A stretch of 49,842 bases of DNA from Bacteroidota bacterium (GCA_023399295.1 JAEWQF010000020.1:1-49842), one strand, 5' to 3'; counted from the first letter of the stretch, positions 1-8,341 are shown. The notes: generated by a model from the letters alone, not told the origin. Numbers and translations: made by a program.

Positions 1-772
1 CTGTGGAGAAGCCATCGATGGTGTGCTTCACATAGGCATTTGTTACCGTGCCGTTCCACCCTTCGGTCCAGTCGATCGCGTCATCCTCGTTGTTCTCCAG
101 GTAGAGGTTCTGGGCCGATACAGTGCCACCGAAGAACTCCACCCCATCGTCCGCACCGTTGATGATGGCAACGTTGCTGATCTGCGTAGCGCTGCCCACG
201 GCATAGAGGGTAAGGCCGTTGTATTCCGACTCGGTATTGATCTTGGCACCCGATCCCTTGATCACCAGGTAGTTGATGCTTCCCGAGTTGTCGTCATCCT
301 TGGAGCCTCCATATTTGAAGTTGCCCACCTCGGCAGTGGCATTCGCACCCGCTGTGGTGGTGGCCTCTCCGCATATTGTCAGCCCACCCCAGTCTTGCGG
401 TTGGGCGTTGGGAGAAGTCATCACTACCGGAGCGGCAGCAGTACCGTTCACATAGATCTTACTGCCCATCATCACAGCGATGTAAGTCTCGGTAGCCTGC
501 CCCTGAGATGCGTTGGCAATGATTTGGGTACCGGCTGTTATGGTGAGCGTGGCACCGCCGTCCACAATGAACTGGCCGGTAAGACGGTAGCTTGTACCGG
601 CATCGAGGGTATAATCTTCTTTCAGCACACCCCTCAATTCACCGCTTTCAAGCAGTTCTACTACCGGATCGGTATCGGGCAATGCATCTTCACCTTCACA
701 ATTCACGAACAGGAAAAGCGATGCGAAGACCATCATCATCGAAATTCCCTTGAATAACACATTTTTTTTCAT
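1..772 (-). CDS. Partial secreted lipoprotein with beta-helix-like repeats
   Basis: The reading frame starts with ATG at 772 and runs off the left edge of the window, so at least 257 codons are present and the C-terminus is missing. Residues 1-25 form a lipoprotein signal peptide (MKKN start, hydrophobic core, FLFVNC lipobox with Cys25). The remainder is rich in Gly, Thr, Asn and Val with recurring turns such as VDGGATLTI, YVNGTAAAPVVMTS and GADDGVEFFGG, as expected of right-handed parallel beta-helix surface proteins. It follows the TonB-dependent receptor by about 40 bp on the same strand, so the two are probably co-transcribed and share the PHO-box-like promoter. The substrate is unknown. 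Similar lipoproteins are often paired with TonB receptors in Bacteroidetes. Confidence is good that this is a gene and low for any precise function. Confidence 0.8.
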   Translation of the reverse strand, partial: MKKNVLFKGISMMMVFASLFLFVNCEGEDALPDTDPVVELLESGELRGVLKEDYTLDAGTSYRLTGQFIVDGGATLTITAGTQIIANASQGQATETYIAVMMGSKIYVNGTAAAPVVMTSPNAQPQDWGGLTICGEATTTAGANATAEVGNFKYGGSKDDDNSGSINYLVIKGSGAKINTESEYNGLTLYAVGSATQISNVAIINGADDGVEFFGGTVSAQNLYLENNEDDAIDWTEGWNGTVTNAYVKHTIDGFST

Positions 773-810
773 AATCCTGATATTTTACGATTGGTTTATA
801 TTCCTGTTTA

Positions 811-3561
811 CTAGAATGTATAGTTGACGGAGAGTTGCATACGCATTCCTTTCCGGTAGGACTCCACCACATGGTTTTCCACCTCACGGCTGTTCAGGTC
901 GCGCAGGTGCTGCGTCATCTGCATCACCGGGTTGAGCAGGTTACGAGCCACCAGCTTCACCGTCAGGTGATTGGTAAGTTCCTTGCTCACCACCGCATCG
1001 AGGGTGATCACCCCCTTCTCGATTATCTCATCGTTGTAGAGATAATCCCTGTTGGATGCATCCTTGGGACTGCCCATGGCATAGATCCTGTCGGAGGAGT
1101 AGTTGCCAGAGAGTGAGACCTGCCAGTTTCCCGGCAGATGAGAATAGCTCAGGGTGAGGTTGGTGATCAGCTCTGAGGCACCCTGCAGTCCCGAGCTGGT
1201 TTTGTTGTTGTACTGATACGCTTCCAGCAGGTCCTGCGACACCCACATGCGGGTACCGTTCAGGATCATGCGCAGCGACTGCAACTCATTCTTGAAGAGG
1301 TTGAGCCTGGCCTCCGCCTCCAGCCCCATCACCCCCGCCTGTTTACCGGTGTTGGCATAGACCAGGTAACCCGCCCCGCCGGTGAGTGAGGTGATGTTGA
1401 TGGGATCCTCAATCTTCTTGTAGAAAGCACCCAGTGAGATCAATTCGTCGGTCGATTTGAAATACTCCCACTTGAGATCCGCATTCCAGTTGCGGGAGGC
1501 TTTCAGCTCCGGGCTACCCTGTATCAGGGTACTATTGGGCGAGGTGTAGGCAAAGGGAGCAATCTCCTTGAACTCTGGCAGGGTTATTGTCCTGCTGCCG
1601 GAGAGACGGAGCCCCTGCTGCTCAGAGATATTGTAGCGAAGGTTTACGCCCGGATAAAACTTTTTGTATTCTTTCCGGATTCGCGGCTCCCGCAACGGGT
1701 CATCGTTGTTGATGTCCCATTGCACTTTCATACGGTCATACTCGTAGCGCACACCGGCATTGCCTTCAAGATTACCGCGGCTGAATCTCAGCTCGGCGTA
1801 TCCTGCAAGTGCCTGTAATGTAGCACTGTATATATCAGGTGGGATGGTTTTGATCTTTGAGGAGGCGAAACCGGGATCGTGGAAGAGGGAGGTGAGGTCA
1901 TCCACATTGCCGTCACCCTTGCGCACCCCCATCATCTGCACCCCCACGAACTGGTTGTTGAAATCACGCTGTTTGTTGCGGTAATTGATCCCATATTCCA
2001 ACTTCCAGGGTGAACTGCCGATGGTGAGATCAATCTTGTTGCGGAGGTAACCATTCAGTTCGCGATCGTCGATCTCCTGGCTTGATTTCCGGTTCTCAAA
2101 GTCGGCAATTCGGTAGGAGAAGTAGATGTTACCCTGATCGAACCCGGTATAGTTCCTGATCCTGTTGGGTTCATCGGCAGCGGTGAGATTGTACCCTACA
2201 CCCCACTCCAGGCGGTTGCTCTCTGAGAAACGATGGTCCCCCAGTAGCTGGTTCACCACCACCATCGTGGTGCGGCTGTTCATGTCGCGGGTGAAGAAGG
2301 AGTTGGAGATCTCATCCATGTCGAACTTGAATCCATTGCCATTACGGCCCTGTTCATAGACCTGATCGGTGAGCTTATTGATGAAGAGAAGATTGTAGTT
2401 GATCTTGTGGTTGCTGTTGAGGCGATAGCCTAAATTGAGCAGACCTGTGAGGTTGGCACTGCTGCTCCAGCTCTCGGTATCGGAGAAGTCGGAGTAAACC
2501 GTGTTGGAATTGAAACGCCGGTAGACGCCGGTGGTGTGTGCGTGATCGCTCTTGTAGGAGAGGGTGTAGAAAAGTGTCAGCTCTCTCTCCAGGAGAGTAA
2601 ACTCCTTCCCGCCGGTGGTGGTGATGCCAAAATCGAGCGGAAGGCTTTTCCCACGGGGATCCCACGACTGTTTGGTGATGGCATCCACGAGGTTGTGCTC
2701 CCTTCTGTAAAAGGTGAGCAAGCTGTTCTGCAGGTTGGGGGTGACGCGGAAATTGCTGAACTGATTGTTGTTCAACAGGCTGGAGTTAATACCACCCTGC
2801 AGTTCCAGGGTGAACTGGTCGACGAACTCTTTTGAGACAATGTTGATGTTGCCTCCGGTCTGATCGGCATAACCCCCTGTGCTGTATGTCTTGGTAATCC
2901 CCACATTCTGAATCACACCCGTACTGAAAAGACCCAAATCGATGTTTTTCCGTTCCACGTCGTCGGAAGGTATCGGCAGGTCGTTCATGGTGGTGGAGAC
3001 ATAACGGTCGCCCAGTCCGCGCACATAGACCTCTCCCGACCCTTCGCTCTTCACCACGCCGGTAATCTTGCTGGCAGCCGTGGCGATATCGGAGACACCC
3101 TGCAGGGAAAGTTGCTGGGCTCCCACGCTCTCACGGATCACCGTGGCGTTCTGCTGATCCCTCATCAGGATACGTTCCGATTCCAGGCGGGGTGTTGCCA
3201 CCACCACCACCTCGTCGAGACTCACCTCATCGGTCTCCATAGTGATCTCCAGTAGTGTCACCTTTCCTCCTTCCACCTTCACCTCAGCGATTACCTGGGG
3301 GCGATAGGCGATGTAGGTGGCACGCAGTGAGTAGTTCCCGGCAGGTAGGCCATTGATCAAGAAATTACCATCCAGGTCGGCCGCCGCCCCTGAGGTGGTG
3401 CCCTCTACCAGCACGGATGCCCCAATCAGGGGCTCACCTGTAGCACCATCCACGATACTGCCTTTAATGGATCCCGTCTGGGCCACTGTTGCCAACAACG
3501 TTGTCACCAGGAATAGGGTGACCATTGATAACCGTAACAAATATCCTTTCATCCGATTCAT
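811..3561 (-). CDS. TonB-dependent outer-membrane receptor
   Basis: A 916-residue protein starting at ATG 3561; a TTG in the same frame at 3573 and an ATG at 3552 are alternatives. It has an N-terminal signal peptide ending near VAQTG, then a carboxypeptidase-regulatory-like domain (GSIKGSIVDGATGEPLIGAS, about residues 30-110). A TonB plug follows (VVVVATPRLES, then VRGLGDRYVSTTMNDLPIPSDD), and then a long beta-barrel ending in the aromatic C-terminus QLSVNYTF. It would take up a ligand across the outer membrane using TonB energy. It is followed by the beta-helix lipoprotein rather than by a SusD, so it is not a standard glycan importer. The upstream tandem array resembling PHO boxes suggests induction by phosphate limitation and a phosphorus-containing ligand. 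That ligand assignment is inference. Confidence 0.93.
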   Translation of the reverse strand: MNRMKGYLLRLSMVTLFLVTTLLATVAQTGSIKGSIVDGATGEPLIGASVLVEGTTSGAAADLDGNFLINGLPAGNYSLRATYIAYRPQVIAEVKVEGGKVTLLEITMETDEVSLDEVVVVATPRLESERILMRDQQNATVIRESVGAQQLSLQGVSDIATAASKITGVVKSEGSGEVYVRGLGDRYVSTTMNDLPIPSDDVERKNIDLGLFSTGVIQNVGITKTYSTGGYADQTGGNINIVSKEFVDQFTLELQGGINSSLLNNNQFSNFRVTPNLQNSLLTFYRREHNLVDAITKQSWDPRGKSLPLDFGITTTGGKEFTLLERELTLFYTLSYKSDHAHTTGVYRRFNSNTVYSDFSDTESWSSSANLTGLLNLGYRLNSNHKINYNLLFINKLTDQVYEQGRNGNGFKFDMDEISNSFFTRDMNSRTTMVVVNQLLGDHRFSESNRLEWGVGYNLTAADEPNRIRNYTGFDQGNIYFSYRIADFENRKSSQEIDDRELNGYLRNKIDLTIGSSPWKLEYGINYRNKQRDFNNQFVGVQMMGVRKGDGNVDDLTSLFHDPGFASSKIKTIPPDIYSATLQALAGYAELRFSRGNLEGNAGVRYEYDRMKVQWDINNDDPLREPRIRKEYKKFYPGVNLRYNISEQQGLRLSGSRTITLPEFKEIAPFAYTSPNSTLIQGSPELKASRNWNADLKWEYFKSTDELISLGAFYKKIEDPINITSLTGGAGYLVYANTGKQAGVMGLEAEARLNLFKNELQSLRMILNGTRMWVSQDLLEAYQYNNKTSSGLQGASELITNLTLSYSHLPGNWQVSLSGNYSSDRIYAMGSPKDASNRDYLYNDEIIEKGVITLDAVVSKELTNHLTVKLVARNLLNPVMQMTQHLRDLNSREVENHVVESYRKGMRMQLSVNYTF

Positions 3562-3570
3562 ATTTCGCGA

Positions 3571-3578
3571 CAAAGGTC
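3571..3578 (-). promoter_or_regulatory. -7 box of TonB receptor promoter
   Basis: On the minus strand the sequence GACCTTTG matches the Bacteroidetes -7 consensus TAnnTTTG at five of its six fixed positions. It lies 10 bp downstream of the PHO-box-like repeats and about 10 bp before the ATG, which implies a very short leader. No -33 TTG is evident, as expected for an activator-dependent promoter. Confidence 0.5.
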
Positions 3579-3588
3579 TTTCATTGTT

Positions 3589-3628
3589 GTTACAGAGCAG
3601 TTACAGTTCGGTGACGTTATTGTTAAGT
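3589..3628 (-). promoter_or_regulatory. PHO-box-like array of four 7-bp units, 11-bp period
   Basis: On the plus strand the units are GTTACAG, GTTACAG, GTGACGT and GTTAAGT, each separated by exactly 4 bp, so the period is 11 bp. Read on the minus strand the first two are CTGTAAC-TGCT-CTGTAAC. This is the 7+4+7 layout of the E. coli PhoB box (CTGTCAT direct repeats). The last unit ends 10 bp before the proposed -7 box, where a PhoB-type activator normally sits in place of a -35 element. The geometry is seen directly; PhoB as the binder is inference. Confidence 0.6.
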
Positions 3629-3640
3629 TTTTCCAGGGCA

Positions 3641-3667
3641 CAAAAAAAGCGGGATGTTACTCCCGCT
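3641..3667 (-). terminator. Rho-independent terminator of the DEAD-box helicase gene
   Basis: On the minus strand AGCGGGA-GTAACA-TCCCGCT forms a 7-bp stem with a 6-nt loop and runs directly into TTTTTTT. It lies 74 bp past the helicase stop codon. Confidence 0.9.
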
Positions 3668-3740
3668 CAGTTGTTATTTCAAATAATGCAATTAGAAATT
3701 CAATTAAGAAAACGAAGTTGAAGCAATTTGATCACTCCAC

Positions 3741-5468
3741 TCAATAATTCGGTTTCTTTTTCTTTCCCTTGCCACTGAAATCTTTATCGTAGTACTTCTT
3801 CTTACCCCTTGCCGGCTGCTCTTCGTCCTGTGCGGGGTGTACCTGCAGTTTCCGTTCGTCGACATACATCCCCTTGAACGACTTGACCACCTTGGGAGCC
3901 AGTTCTTCAGGAACTTCAAAGAAAGAAAAACTCTTCATCAGATCGATGCGACCAATTGGCACCTTCCCCTTCACATGGTCGTTGATGAAACCCATCAGCA
4001 TGGCAGGGTTGATGCCGTCCATCTTCCCCACGTTGATGAAGAGGCGGGCATATCCCTTCTCAGCCTGGCGGCTTCCGCCATCCCGATCGTACCCCCTCTT
4101 GGCACCATACTCACCCTTCTGTCCGCGCGATGAACCCTCTTTTGGCTCATCGATCTCCACTGCCTGCTGGTAGTATTCAATCAGCCTGTTGAACTCGAGC
4201 GACACCATCCGCTTGATGATATCCTCCTTCTCCAGCCACTCCAACTTGCGGAAGATGGAGGGAAGCAGACGTTCGATCTCGGCTTCGTTCACCTTCACCT
4301 TCTCAATCTTATCGACGAAGTTGAAGAGTTGTTTCTCGCAAATCAGGTCCCCTTTGGGGATCTCACGCTTTTCAAACTGCTTGTTGATCAGCTTCTCAAT
4401 CTGTGTGACTTTTCCTTTCTCCTTGGTGTGGATGATGGCGATGGAAGTGCCGGTCTTGCCGGCCCGTCCGGTACGACCACTACGGTGCGTATAGATTTCG
4501 TAATCATCTGGCAAACCGAAATTGATGATGTGCGACACGTCATCCACGTCGAGGCCGCGTGCCGCCACGTCGGTGGCCACAAGCAGCTGCAGGTTGTGGT
4601 TGCGGTACTTGCTCATCACGTAGTCACGCTGCGCCTGCGACAGGTCGCCATGCAACGCGTCGGCATCGTATCCATCCTGCATCAGCTTGTCGGCGATCTC
4701 CTGCGTCTCCTTGCGGGTGCGGCAGAAGATGATGCCATAAATGTTGGGATAGTAGTCCACGATCCGTTTCAGCGCGAGGTATTTGTCCTTGGCATGCACC
4801 ATGAAGTAGAGGTGGCGTACATTCTCGGCTCCCTCGTTCTTGCGGCCGATGGTGATCTCCATGGGATCTTTCATGTACTTGCGGGTGATCTTTTCGATCT
4901 CTTTTGGCATGGTAGCCGAGAAGAGAAGCATGCTGCGGCTGTCGGGCAGGTGCGACAGGATCTCATCGATGTCTTCCGAAAAGCCCATGTTGAGCATCTC
5001 ATCCGCCTCGTCGAGCACCATGGTGTGGACATCGGCCAGTGAGACCGTCTTGCGTTTGATCAGGTCAATCAGCCTCCCGGGAGTCGCCACGATGATGTGG
5101 ACACCCCGTTTCAGGGTGCGTATCTGGCTGTCAATGCTGGAGCCACCGTAAACCGGCAGGATCTTGATGTCTTCCACATAGGTGGAGAAATCAGTCAGGT
5201 CACCAGCGATCTGGAGACAAAGCTCACGGGTAGGACAGAGGATCAGTGTTTGCGGTGTGAGCTGCTTCACGTTGATCTTCTGGATCACCGGGATACCAAA
5301 AGCAGCTGTCTTGCCGGTGCCTGTCTGTGCCAGTGCGATGATGTCGCGGGTGTGTGCCAGCAGACGGGGGATCACCTCTGTCTGCACCGGCATGGGTTGT
5401 TCGAAGCCGAGCTCGGTAACAGCCCGCTGAATTTCGGGAATTACTCCCAACGCTTGAAATGTACTCAT
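3741..5468 (-). CDS. DEAD-box ATP-dependent RNA helicase (DeaD/CsdA type)
   Basis: A 575-residue ATP-dependent RNA helicase acting on structured RNA, probably in ribosome assembly, mRNA turnover or cold adaptation. The start is ATG 5468 (MSTFQALGVI); an upstream in-frame extension to 5525 lacks homologous character. Motifs in order are the Q motif (FEQPMPVQ, about 22-29), Walker A AQTGTGKT (47-54), PTREL, TPGR, DEAD (153-156), SAT (184-186), ARGLDV and HRSGRTGRAGKTG. Near residues 460-540 there is a DbpA-like RNA-binding domain (YARLFINVGKMDGI onwards), and the tail is Lys-rich (GKGKKKKPNY). Together these place it in the DeaD/CsdA/DbpA group. It is a single-gene unit with its own promoter about 250 bp upstream and a strong terminator. 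The long leader suggests post-transcriptional or cold-shock control, as known for csdA. Confidence 0.95.
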   Translation of the reverse strand: MSTFQALGVIPEIQRAVTELGFEQPMPVQTEVIPRLLAHTRDIIALAQTGTGKTAAFGIPVIQKINVKQLTPQTLILCPTRELCLQIAGDLTDFSTYVEDIKILPVYGGSSIDSQIRTLKRGVHIIVATPGRLIDLIKRKTVSLADVHTMVLDEADEMLNMGFSEDIDEILSHLPDSRSMLLFSATMPKEIEKITRKYMKDPMEITIGRKNEGAENVRHLYFMVHAKDKYLALKRIVDYYPNIYGIIFCRTRKETQEIADKLMQDGYDADALHGDLSQAQRDYVMSKYRNHNLQLLVATDVAARGLDVDDVSHIINFGLPDDYEIYTHRSGRTGRAGKTGTSIAIIHTKEKGKVTQIEKLINKQFEKREIPKGDLICEKQLFNFVDKIEKVKVNEAEIERLLPSIFRKLEWLEKEDIIKRMVSLEFNRLIEYYQQAVEIDEPKEGSSRGQKGEYGAKRGYDRDGGSRQAEKGYARLFINVGKMDGINPAMLMGFINDHVKGKVPIGRIDLMKSFSFFEVPEELAPKVVKSFKGMYVDERKLQVHPAQDEEQPARGKKKYYDKDFSGKGKKKKPNY

Positions 5469-5713
5469 TTTTTGTAAATTGTTAATGTGGGTCAGTTGCG
5501 CTTTCTCCCTGCTCCACACATCCATTTACAAAAGCTGGTCCAACGACCGTCCTGGCATGTTGCAGATAAACCTGCATGTGCTGCCCGACACCCGGCGCAA
5601 ATGTTGATAAAGTTGAGAGAAAATTCTAAGACAATCTGTGATTTTTTGTGCTGATGAAGATAACCACTGTTCAGGAAACAGGATAAAAAATCACCTTTTT
5701 TATAAATCGGCTG
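5469..5713 (-). promoter_or_regulatory. Long 5' leader of the helicase gene
   Basis: About 240 nt separate the perfect -7 box from the helicase ATG, unusually long compared with the 10-20 nt leaders implied at other promoters here. A 74-codon frame on the same strand (5492-5716) shows no recognisable protein features and probably is not translated. An internal AACATTTG near 5595 is a second possible -7 box and would shorten the leader to about 120 nt. Control by RNA structure is plausible but not shown. Confidence 0.4.
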
Positions 5714-5721
5714 CAAAGGTA
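5714..5721 (-). promoter_or_regulatory. -7 box (TACCTTTG) of the helicase promoter
   Basis: The minus strand reads TACCTTTG, a perfect match to the Bacteroidetes TAnnTTTG element, in the gap between the pseudophosphatase lipoprotein and the helicase. No exact -33 TTG was found at the usual distance. Confidence 0.6.
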
Positions 5722-5746
5722 TGAAAATAAATCGAATAAAGAAACA

Positions 5747-6817
5747 TTAGAACTGATAAAGTAGGTATTTTCGCAATAAATTTCTTTTACCGGTGGAGAC
5801 CCGCAACTCTTTCTCAAGGTAGTTGTCAACCGATCCGTACTTCAGTTTGATGTGGTCGATGGCGTAGTTGAGGTAGACCCTGTTGACTGTGAGCATGGCT
5901 GTCACCGCTTCCTGTAAGGGTTCCGACAGGTTGCGGGCATCTATCTCCACCATCTCCGGGTCGATGAAATGATTTGAAAGAATGTAATCCTCTTCAAGTG
6001 AACTCTGCGGGATGCCAATTGCATAAAGAATGAGATAGGTGGCCAGACCCACACCATCCTTACCCAGTGAGCCGCTCAACAGGATGGGGTAATTGCTGTC
6101 GTTGGTGAGCAGATCGAACATCTCACCAAACTGAGTCTTATGGTTCTCGATGATGTTCACATACTCCTCCTGCACATAACGGATCGCATCACTGCGGTCG
6201 AAATGTTCATCTTTCAGTTGCTCGTCAAGTTTCTGTGCATCCATTGGCATCAGAGGCAGCGCAATCTTGCGAATGGAGGGGTGCAACAGGATGGGATAGG
6301 TGCGTGCAGTCCGTTCGGAACGAAAATCGATCACTGTACGGATGTTGAGCCGGCGTATCTTCTCCTGATCGTAGAGCGTGGCGTTGCTCAGGTTGCCTGA
6401 CCTGTAGATCTGTCCCCATTTCATCTGGCGGTTGTCGGTGGTGAAATAACCACCAATGTCGCGGAAGTTCTTGATCCGGTTCATGTCAATGGTGCGGTTG
6501 GCCACCACCCCCGAATAGACGCCACCGGTACGGAGGATAAAATATTCTCGCAATCCCGAACCGGTAGGGTTGAGTTTCATCACCTGATCGGTGATCCTGC
6601 GCGAGGTGATTGGCGTAAAACTATTCAGGGAACTGTCAGTGAGGGAAGAGTATATGTCGATGTTTCCTTCCTGGTCGGGACTCACTTCCCATTTGAGCAG
6701 AAAATCACCTTCGGTGTCTTTCTCCACCACGGAGGTGATCTTTACGGTTGACATGCAGGAGCTCGCCGCCAACAACAGCATCAAAAGAAAATATATGTGG
6801 ATCCTTGCTTTCACCAT
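5747..6817 (-). CDS. Lipoprotein with degenerate tyrosine-phosphatase domain
   Basis: A 356-residue lipoprotein (signal peptide with LAASSC lipobox, Cys21). Residues 25-105 look like a beta-sandwich. From residue 108 there is a Y_phosphatase3 (Tyr/Ser phosphatase) domain with the family hallmarks NRTIDMNRIKNFRDIGGY (about 107-124), YRSGNLS and TVIDFRSERT. The signature loop HCxxGKDRTG is expected near residue 248. Here it reads SGSLGKDGVG, so the nucleophilic Cys is Gly249 and the phosphate-binding Arg is Gly255. The protein should therefore lack classical PTP catalysis while keeping the fold, which suggests a binding or regulatory role, or loss of function. It is a monocistronic gene with its own -7 box about 17 bp upstream. 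The family assignment is confident; the biological role is unknown. Confidence 0.85.
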   Translation of the reverse strand: MVKARIHIYFLLMLLLAASSCMSTVKITSVVEKDTEGDFLLKWEVSPDQEGNIDIYSSLTDSSLNSFTPITSRRITDQVMKLNPTGSGLREYFILRTGGVYSGVVANRTIDMNRIKNFRDIGGYFTTDNRQMKWGQIYRSGNLSNATLYDQEKIRRLNIRTVIDFRSERTARTYPILLHPSIRKIALPLMPMDAQKLDEQLKDEHFDRSDAIRYVQEEYVNIIENHKTQFGEMFDLLTNDSNYPILLSGSLGKDGVGLATYLILYAIGIPQSSLEEDYILSNHFIDPEMVEIDARNLSEPLQEAVTAMLTVNRVYLNYAIDHIKLKYGSVDNYLEKELRVSTGKRNLLRKYLLYQF

Positions 6818-6833
6818 TTACACAATAAACAGA

Positions 6834-6841
6834 CAAATGTA
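6834..6841 (-). promoter_or_regulatory. -7 box (TACATTTG) of the pseudophosphatase gene
   Basis: A perfect TAnnTTTG match on the minus strand, 17 bp upstream of the ATG at 6817, implying a leader of roughly 10 nt. Confidence 0.6.
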
Positions 6842-7137
6842 CAAAAAACTTTGATCTGACACGCCGGTGAACACAAGTGATTAACAAACTATAATGAATT
6901 GGTCCGCTTTTTAATGGTTTATTGGTTAGCTGTTTAGGAGAAGAGAGATCAGGAATGTAAAAATGTTGATAAGATGTGGATTGAATGTATATAGAAAGAT
7001 GAAAAGTATAATTGGCATTCCAAAATTATTTCAGGTATATCAGAAGTTCTGATACAACCAAATTTTTTTTTCTTTTTTTTGAATCATGTTTTCACTCTTT
7101 TTCAACAGCCGTTTGAACGGTTCAGTAAAAAATTTAT

Positions 7138-7145
7138 TAACTTTG
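7138..7145 (+). promoter_or_regulatory. -7 box (TAACTTTG) of the nadA promoter
   Basis: A perfect TAnnTTTG match with a TTG at 7113-7115, 22 bp upstream, acting as a possible -33 element. Transcription would start inside or next to the DnaA-box pair and give a leader of about 200 nt for nadA. Confidence 0.55.
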
Positions 7146-7149
7146 CTTT

Positions 7150-7169
7150 TTATCCACCGCTGTGGATAA
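7150..7169. promoter_or_regulatory. Inverted pair of DnaA boxes
   Basis: TTATCCACC on the plus strand (8/9 to TTATNCACA) faces TGTGGATAA (a perfect box on the minus strand) across 2 bp. The arms TTATCCAC and GTGGATAA are perfectly complementary around CGCT. This could be part of oriC or a DnaA operator over the nadA start site. Confidence 0.65.
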
Positions 7170-7356
7170 CTTTTACAACCAGCTCGACATCAATTAGAAA
7201 AGAGTGAAGGTCGTGTTGATAGATGGTGACAACCAACCAACAATTGCTGATAAGTGCGGAGCACCAAAAAATTGAAAAAAGTCATCAACAGAATCAACAG
7301 CCATTCATTATCATCATACCTCTTTTTAATTTTATAAAAAAATATATAATAAATAG

Positions 7357-8301
7357 ATGACGAAAGAAACAATCATAGAAGAGATCAATTTTTTGAGGAA
7401 ACAGAAAAATGCGATCATTTTGGCGCATTACTACCAGGAAGCTGATATACAGGATGTGGCCGATTTCGTCGGTGACAGCCTGGCACTGGCGCAGTGGGCA
7501 GCCAAAACCACTGCCGACATCATTGTCTTGTGCGGTGTTCATTTTATGGGTGAAACAGCAAAGATACTCAGTCCCGGCAAACGGGTGTTCATTCCGGACT
7601 TGATGGCTGGTTGTTCACTTGCTGAGAGCTGCCCTGCACCAGAATTTGAACAATTTATCGCCGCACATCCCGGACACACGGTGATTTCCTATGTCAACAC
7701 GACTGCTGCTGTAAAGGCATTGACAGATATCGTGGTTACCTCAACAAATGCACGTCAAATTGTAGAATCGCTGCCGGATGACGAGAAGATTATTTTTGGT
7801 CCCGACAAGCACCTGGGTGATTACATCAACAAACTTACCGGTAGAAACATGTTGTTATGGGATGGCGTCTGTCATGTGCATGCTCAATTCTCACTCACAA
7901 AGATACTGGATTTGAAAAGAGCACATCCCGATGCATTGATACTGGCGCATCCGGAGTGTCCCGCATACCTTCTGGAAGTGGCAGACCATGTAGGTTCCAC
8001 CTCATCCATTCTGAAATTTGCCACCCAGTCGACCAGCAAACAGTTTATTGTGGCTACTGAAGCAGGGATCCTGCACCAGATGCAGAAAGACAATCCGGAC
8101 AAGCAGTTCATACCGGCACCACCGGAAGATGCCACCTGTGCCTGCAACGAGTGTTTCTACATGAAGATGAATACACTGGAGAAACTCTACTTCTGCCTTA
8201 AGAATGAACAACCTGAGATCTTTGTGGATGAGGAAGTAAGAGAAAAGGCAGTGAAATCGATTGAACGGATGCTTGCAATATCCCAAAGGCATGGTTTGTG
8301 A
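7357..8301 (+). CDS. nadA: Quinolinate synthase NadA
   Basis: This 314-residue enzyme condenses iminoaspartate with dihydroxyacetone phosphate to quinolinate, an early step of NAD synthesis, using a [4Fe-4S] cluster in the cytoplasm. Recognisable segments are AHYYQEADIQDVADFVGDS (about 23-41), VHFMGETAKILSP, MAGCSLAESCP, GPDKHLGDYI, HPECP and ATEAGILHQM. The C-terminal CACNECFYMKMNTLEKLY is also typical. Cys86, Cys172 and one of Cys261/263/266 fit the three cluster ligands. Length is normal for the shorter NadA group. nadB and nadC do not adjoin it. It is the first gene to the right of the candidate origin region and has its own promoter. Confidence 0.97.
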   Translation: MTKETIIEEINFLRKQKNAIILAHYYQEADIQDVADFVGDSLALAQWAAKTTADIIVLCGVHFMGETAKILSPGKRVFIPDLMAGCSLAESCPAPEFEQFIAAHPGHTVISYVNTTAAVKALTDIVVTSTNARQIVESLPDDEKIIFGPDKHLGDYINKLTGRNMLLWDGVCHVHAQFSLTKILDLKRAHPDALILAHPECPAYLLEVADHVGSTSSILKFATQSTSKQFIVATEAGILHQMQKDNPDKQFIPAPPEDATCACNECFYMKMNTLEKLYFCLKNEQPEIFVDEEVREKAVKSIERMLAISQRHGL

Positions 8302-8341
8302 GTTCATTTCTGCGACAAGCGTTTCTGAGGTGTAACCGGAA

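Larger units (their letters stand above)
6842..7356. other. AT-rich gene-free region, candidate replication origin
   Basis: This stretch of about 515 bp between divergent genes has no convincing coding frame. It contains a back-to-back DnaA-box pair at 7150-7169. Weaker DnaA-box-like copies on the minus strand are TGTTGATAA at 6964-6972 (8/9), TGTGGATTG at 6975-6983 (7/9), TGTTGATAG at 7214-7222 (7/9) and TGCTGATAA at 7245-7253 (7/9). T-rich tracts lie at 7061-7080, and a nearly pure A/T stretch at 7321-7356 could serve as an unwinding element. Genes point away from it on both sides. A DnaA-regulated nadA promoter is the main alternative. Confidence 0.45.

Noticed and set aside
23..757. A 244-codon plus-strand frame opposite the left-edge lipoprotein
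   Set aside because: The minus-strand frame has a signal peptide, a lipobox and beta-helix repeats, whereas the plus frame has no recognisable protein character and is the antisense shadow.
5492..5716. A 74-codon frame in the helicase leader
   Set aside because: It starts at the -7 region itself, has no family resemblance and a low-complexity composition, so it is unlikely to be a gene.
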